This document shows, piece after piece, positions 61,331 to 64,000 of a stretch of 64,000 nt of DNA. The position numbers and the translations under genes were made by a program. Source of the DNA: Pararhizobium mangrovi (GTDB lineage: Bacteria > Pseudomonadota > Alphaproteobacteria > Rhizobiales > Rhizobiaceae); contig NZ_VHLH01000007.1 in assembly GCF_006516965.1 (NCBI RefSeq), positions 62,001 to 126,000 of the forward strand, in the 5' to 3' direction. The notes under the pieces are model-generated. The model saw only the letters and a list, made by a program, of their open reading frames with translations. It was not told the DNA's origin and ran no database searches. Within the stretch, counting starts at the first letter, position 1. Each line of letters starts with the position of its first letter.

Positions 61331-61768
61331 GGAAGAAGGCCGTTCTTTGCTTTGCGCATCCAGGTTCGGTTTGCCCTCGGGGAGACAGACCCATGTGTAT
61401 GATTCATATCGGCCAATTCCGTAAATCGTTCGCTCGGTCCGCGAACGATCTCAACGTATGGCGTGCACCTTTGTATGGCAGTTGATGGCGGATCGAAACA
61501 TGCGATGGTGGCGCATGCGCGTGGAGTTCGTCCTGTCCGGATCCCTCGATCGACATTACCCGCAGTGGGTCGATCCTTTCGCTGCCGAACGCGCTGTTCA
61601 AAGGGTCGTCACGGTCACCATCGTATCGAACGACCGTGCCGTCGTTCTACCTGACCCCGGCTCCTCGAAAAGCGTGATGGTGCACGGACGGGAAAGCCGG
61701 CGTCGTTCCCATCCGGTATCACCATCGTTGCGCGATGAAGACGGACCAGCCGAAGGGTATGCTACTGC
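61331..61768. other. intergenic region with a strong hairpin
   Basis: This 438-bp gap lies between the start of the Na/Pi gene and the end of the HisN-like gene. It contains a 9-bp stem-loop at 61425-61449. Plus-strand frames here are short, lack family likeness, and are not supported as genes. Confidence 0.4.
61425..61449. terminator. 9-bp perfect stem-loop upstream of the Na/Pi gene
   Basis: ATCGTTCGC (61425-61433) pairs perfectly with GCGAACGAT (61441-61449) over a 7-base loop. It is about 95 bp upstream of the Na/Pi start and some 320 bp past the HisN-like stop. It could be a leader structure or an operator. Confidence 0.35.
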
Positions 61769-62584
61769 TCATCGTCGAAGCACTGCAATCGCTTCTTCGT
61801 GAAGCTGTGGCGTTGCCGCGGCGACGACCTGTCCCGTCGAGCCGAAGGTCAGCGGTTCGCCCGCCCAGTCGCTTACGACGCCGTTGGCAGCTTCGATGAT
61901 CGGGATCAGCGCCATGTAATCGAACGGCATGAGGCGCGACTCGACCACCAGATCGATGTAGCCGGACGCAAGCAGGCCGTAGGCGTAACAATCCCCACCG
62001 AAACGAGGGGTTGCCGCGCTCTGCATGATGCGGGTGACCACTTCGCGTTCCCGGTCGTCGAAATAGAGAGGAGAGGTCGTATAGAAGCGGGCGTCGGCAA
62101 GGGCCCGGCAGCGGCTCGTCCGGCAGATTTCACGTCGGCCGGTCCTGGTGACGAATTCCCCGGGCTGACCCGAGTTCGCTATCCAGCGTTCGCCGAGAAC
62201 CGGCATTTCGATCACGCCGAGTTCGGGCCGTCCCCGATGCGTCAGCGATATCAGCGTCCCCCATATCGGCCAACCCGTCACGAAGCTCCGCGTTCCGTCG
62301 ATCGGATCGACCACCCACACATATTCTGCGTCGAGGCGCTCCTGGCCGTGTTCTTCCCCGAAGATTCCGTGATCGGGAAATGCTTCCGCGATCCGGCGCC
62401 GCATCAATGCCTCGATCTCCCGGTCCGCCTCGGTGACCGGGCTCAGGTCTTCCTTGGTAGCGATGTCGATCGGTTTGCGGAACCACTTCGAGCCGAGCGC
62501 CGCCGCCTCGTCGGCAAGCGTCTCGGCGAACCGCAAAAACGTCCGGTCCGTCATTGGCTCGTCTTCCCCGTCGGACAACGTCAT
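61769..62584 (-). CDS. inositol monophosphatase-family phosphatase, HisN (histidinol-phosphatase)-like
   Basis: This 271-residue member of the inositol monophosphatase fold has metal-binding motifs GIFGEEHG (E-E pair), WVVDPIDGTRSF (D-x-I-D-G-T), FGGDCYAYGLLASGYIDLVVE and MPFDYMALIPIIEAANG. This set resembles the HisN-type histidinol phosphatases of Actinobacteria and Alphaproteobacteria, although other sugar-phosphate or inositol-phosphate substrates are possible. I chose the ATG at 62584 with GAAGGA upstream; an ATG at 62554 would give 261 residues. It lies 64 bp after the sulfatase, likely in the same transcript. Confidence 0.87.
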   Translation of the reverse strand: MTLSDGEDEPMTDRTFLRFAETLADEAAALGSKWFRKPIDIATKEDLSPVTEADREIEALMRRRIAEAFPDHGIFGEEHGQERLDAEYVWVVDPIDGTRSFVTGWPIWGTLISLTHRGRPELGVIEMPVLGERWIANSGQPGEFVTRTGRREICRTSRCRALADARFYTTSPLYFDDREREVVTRIMQSAATPRFGGDCYAYGLLASGYIDLVVESRLMPFDYMALIPIIEAANGVVSDWAGEPLTFGSTGQVVAAATPQLHEEAIAVLRR

Positions 62585-62648
62585 ACCGTCAATCCTTCCC
62601 GCGTTCGAAAATGATCCAGAGCATTCGACGGTGCGCGCAGACCGGACG

Positions 62649-64000
62649 TCATATTGCGGACATGCCGAGCGTGCTGTCGGCAAACGTCATCCGATGATCG
62701 ATCATCTTCCGCGACAGACGCTGAAGCTCCGGTGCGAAAGCCGGATCTCCGGCGAGATCCCGGAGTTCGTCCGGGTCGTTTTCGAGGTCGAAAAGCAGCG
62801 GAGGCAGGCCACCGTTGAAGTGTACATACTTGAACCGGTTCTCGCGAAGGACGGCGAGATTGCTGTTTGCGTCTGCGACGTTCAGGGAGCGCTGTAACGT
62901 GTTGAGATGGCCGGCCGAACCGTAGTCCAGTTCGAAGAAGACGTAGTCACGCTTCGCCTTCGATTCCTCGCCGCGCAACTGCGGCAACAACGACCGCCCA
63001 TTGAACGCAGGCGGCGGGGCGAGCCCCAACCAGTCGAGAATCGTCGGTGCGATGTCCACCGCCTCGCTCATGATGTCGAGGGCGGTGTCGTGGGAGCCAG
63101 GCAGCAGCGGATCGCGCACGAGCAGCGGCACGCGGAAAGCGGCATCGTAGAAGGACACCTTGCCCCAGGAATGGTGATCGCCGAGCATTTCGCCATGGTC
63201 CGCCGTGACGATGATCAGCGTTTCGTCGAACTGGCCGGTTGCCTTGAGGTGGTCCACGATGCGTCCGATATGGTGGTCGACCTCGTTGGCGAGCCCCAGA
63301 TAGACGGCGCGTATGGCCTGGATCGCGCTCGCATCGTCGTCGTCGATCCGACCGTCGAAACCGCGCACCGTATCGCCGACCCGCGTGACCCCGAGGAGTG
63401 CTTCGGTAAAGGGATGTACGGCTCGCTCGTCGGTACGGCTGGAATGACTGACGGGAGGCGAGACCTCGGCAGGGTCGTACAAGGTATTGTAGGGGGCCGG
63501 GGCGACGAACGGCGGGTGAGGACGAATGAAGGTCACGTGCGCGAGCCAGTTGCGGTCCTCGCGAACCGAAAGCGCCTCGATCGTGCGGTCGGCGAGGAAC
63601 GCAGTGTCGCTGTCGGCGGCGGTGTAGACGGCCGGGTCGGTTATGGAAGGCGCTCGAGCCGGATCGGCGGCGACCGGTCGGAAAATGTCGTCGGGATCGG
63701 AAGGCAGCGCGTAGCCTTTCCGTTTCAGGTCCGCCCGCCACGGGAGGCTTTCGCCGAATCGCATCTCGACGACTTCGTTGAAGCCCGGCAGAACGTTCTC
63801 ATAGCTTTCGAGATCCGGATCCGCTGGCGGCAGGGTACGCGGATCGCGGGTGGTATCGGTATATCCGAAAAGCAGGGGTTCGTATCCAGCCTTGCGGATT
63901 TCCAGCGCGACGTTCGTATGATGGGCGGACAACGGGCTGCCGTTGCGCACGGATCGATGGTTCATGGCATAGAGCCCGGTCAGCAGGCAGGCCCTTGCCG
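62649..64000 (-). CDS. sulfatase-family hydrolase (truncated at window edge)
   Basis: The reading frame continues from the right edge, with about 449 residues visible. The first bases give ARACLLTGLYAMNHRSVRNG, the end of the sulfatase signature (C/S-x-P-x-R-x3-TG), so the formylglycine residue lies just outside the window. A second metal site is LIIVTADHGEMLGDHHSWGKVSFYDAAFRVPLLV near 250-285. Later DLENDPDELRDLAGDP is the C-terminal sulfatase motif. Family members hydrolyse sulfate or phosphonate esters. It precedes the HisN-like gene by 64 bp. Confidence 0.93.
   Translation of the reverse strand, partial: ARACLLTGLYAMNHRSVRNGSPLSAHHTNVALEIRKAGYEPLLFGYTDTTRDPRTLPPADPDLESYENVLPGFNEVVEMRFGESLPWRADLKRKGYALPSDPDDIFRPVAADPARAPSITDPAVYTAADSDTAFLADRTIEALSVREDRNWLAHVTFIRPHPPFVAPAPYNTLYDPAEVSPPVSHSSRTDERAVHPFTEALLGVTRVGDTVRGFDGRIDDDDASAIQAIRAVYLGLANEVDHHIGRIVDHLKATGQFDETLIIVTADHGEMLGDHHSWGKVSFYDAAFRVPLLVRDPLLPGSHDTALDIMSEAVDIAPTILDWLGLAPPPAFNGRSLLPQLRGEESKAKRDYVFFELDYGSAGHLNTLQRSLNVADANSNLAVLRENRFKYVHFNGGLPPLLFDLENDPDELRDLAGDPAFAPELQRLSRKMIDHRMTFADSTLGMSAI

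Noticed and set aside
61458-61802. Small plus-strand frames in the gap between the Na/Pi and HisN-like genes
   Set aside because: They overlap the end of the HisN-like gene and show no recognisable protein features.
1-64000. CRISPR arrays, insertion sequences, prophage genes, tRNA and rRNA
   Set aside because: I found no regularly spaced repeats, transposase or integrase motifs, phage structural proteins, or tRNA/rRNA-like sequence by reading. Short or diverged tRNAs could be missed by eye; a tRNAscan-SE run would settle that.

Overview
The window is GC-rich, densely packed bacterial chromosome with no rRNA, tRNA, CRISPR array, insertion sequence or phage gene that I can see. Gene content points to an alphaproteobacterium of the Hyphomicrobiales (Rhizobiales). 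The main reasons are a complete rhizobial-type L-rhamnose locus (DeoR-type RhaR, ABC transporter RhaSTPQ, RhaU mutarotase, RhaK kinase, and the fused RhaD aldolase/dehydrogenase with RhaI), many ABC uptake operons, and a rhizobial-looking palindromic intergenic element. The species cannot be named from sequence alone.

Layout. 1-3296: a GlxA-type regulator (cut by the edge) and an N-methylproline/dimethylglycine-demethylase-like flavoprotein, divergent from a TetR regulator. 3635-7257: a flippase-like membrane protein, a polyprenyl-phosphate-type glycosyltransferase and a GT-C membrane glycosyltransferase, probably one polyisoprenyl-linked glycan module. 7572-10597: an FNT-family channel, an XRE/MmyB regulator and a divergent SDR. 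10709-21481: L-rhamnose catabolism and uptake in two divergent transcripts around a shared operator. 21680-27101: an oligopeptide/dipeptide ABC operon with a fused double ATPase. 27129-33006: a ketose/polyol-type locus with a PfkB kinase, LacI-type regulator, SDR and sugar ABC transporter. 33460-35274: an NTF2-fused flavin monooxygenase.

35346-51093 is a catabolic island. An RpiR regulator stands next to an operon of NitT/TauT-type ABC transporter, Gfo/Idh/MocA dehydrogenase and amidase. Facing it are an SDR, a UgpC/MsmK-type ATPase, a D-threonine-aldolase-like enzyme and a SnoaL-like protein on the minus strand, with the matching sugar-type binding protein, permeases and RidA on the plus strand and an MlrC-like M81 peptidase beyond. 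The substrates are not evident.

51684-57846 holds a three-gene module: a TerB-N/TerB/TerB-C protein, a BrxD-like P-loop ATPase and an Lhr/BrxHI-like superfamily II helicase. This is the composition described for the Shango antiphage system (SngA, SngB, SngC). It is the clearest defence locus in the window, and no mobile-element genes flank it. 58206-64000: a membrane GGDEF protein, a Na/Pi cotransporter with PhoU-like tail, a HisN-like phosphatase and a sulfatase cut by the right edge.

Regulatory structure readable by eye includes a 19-bp inverted repeat in the rhaD/rhaR gap whose arms each carry a TTGACA box, LacI-like operators at the sugar ABC locus, a direct-repeat operator at the demethylase/TetR gap, stem-loops after four of the five ABC binding-protein genes, and several strong hairpins between convergent genes.
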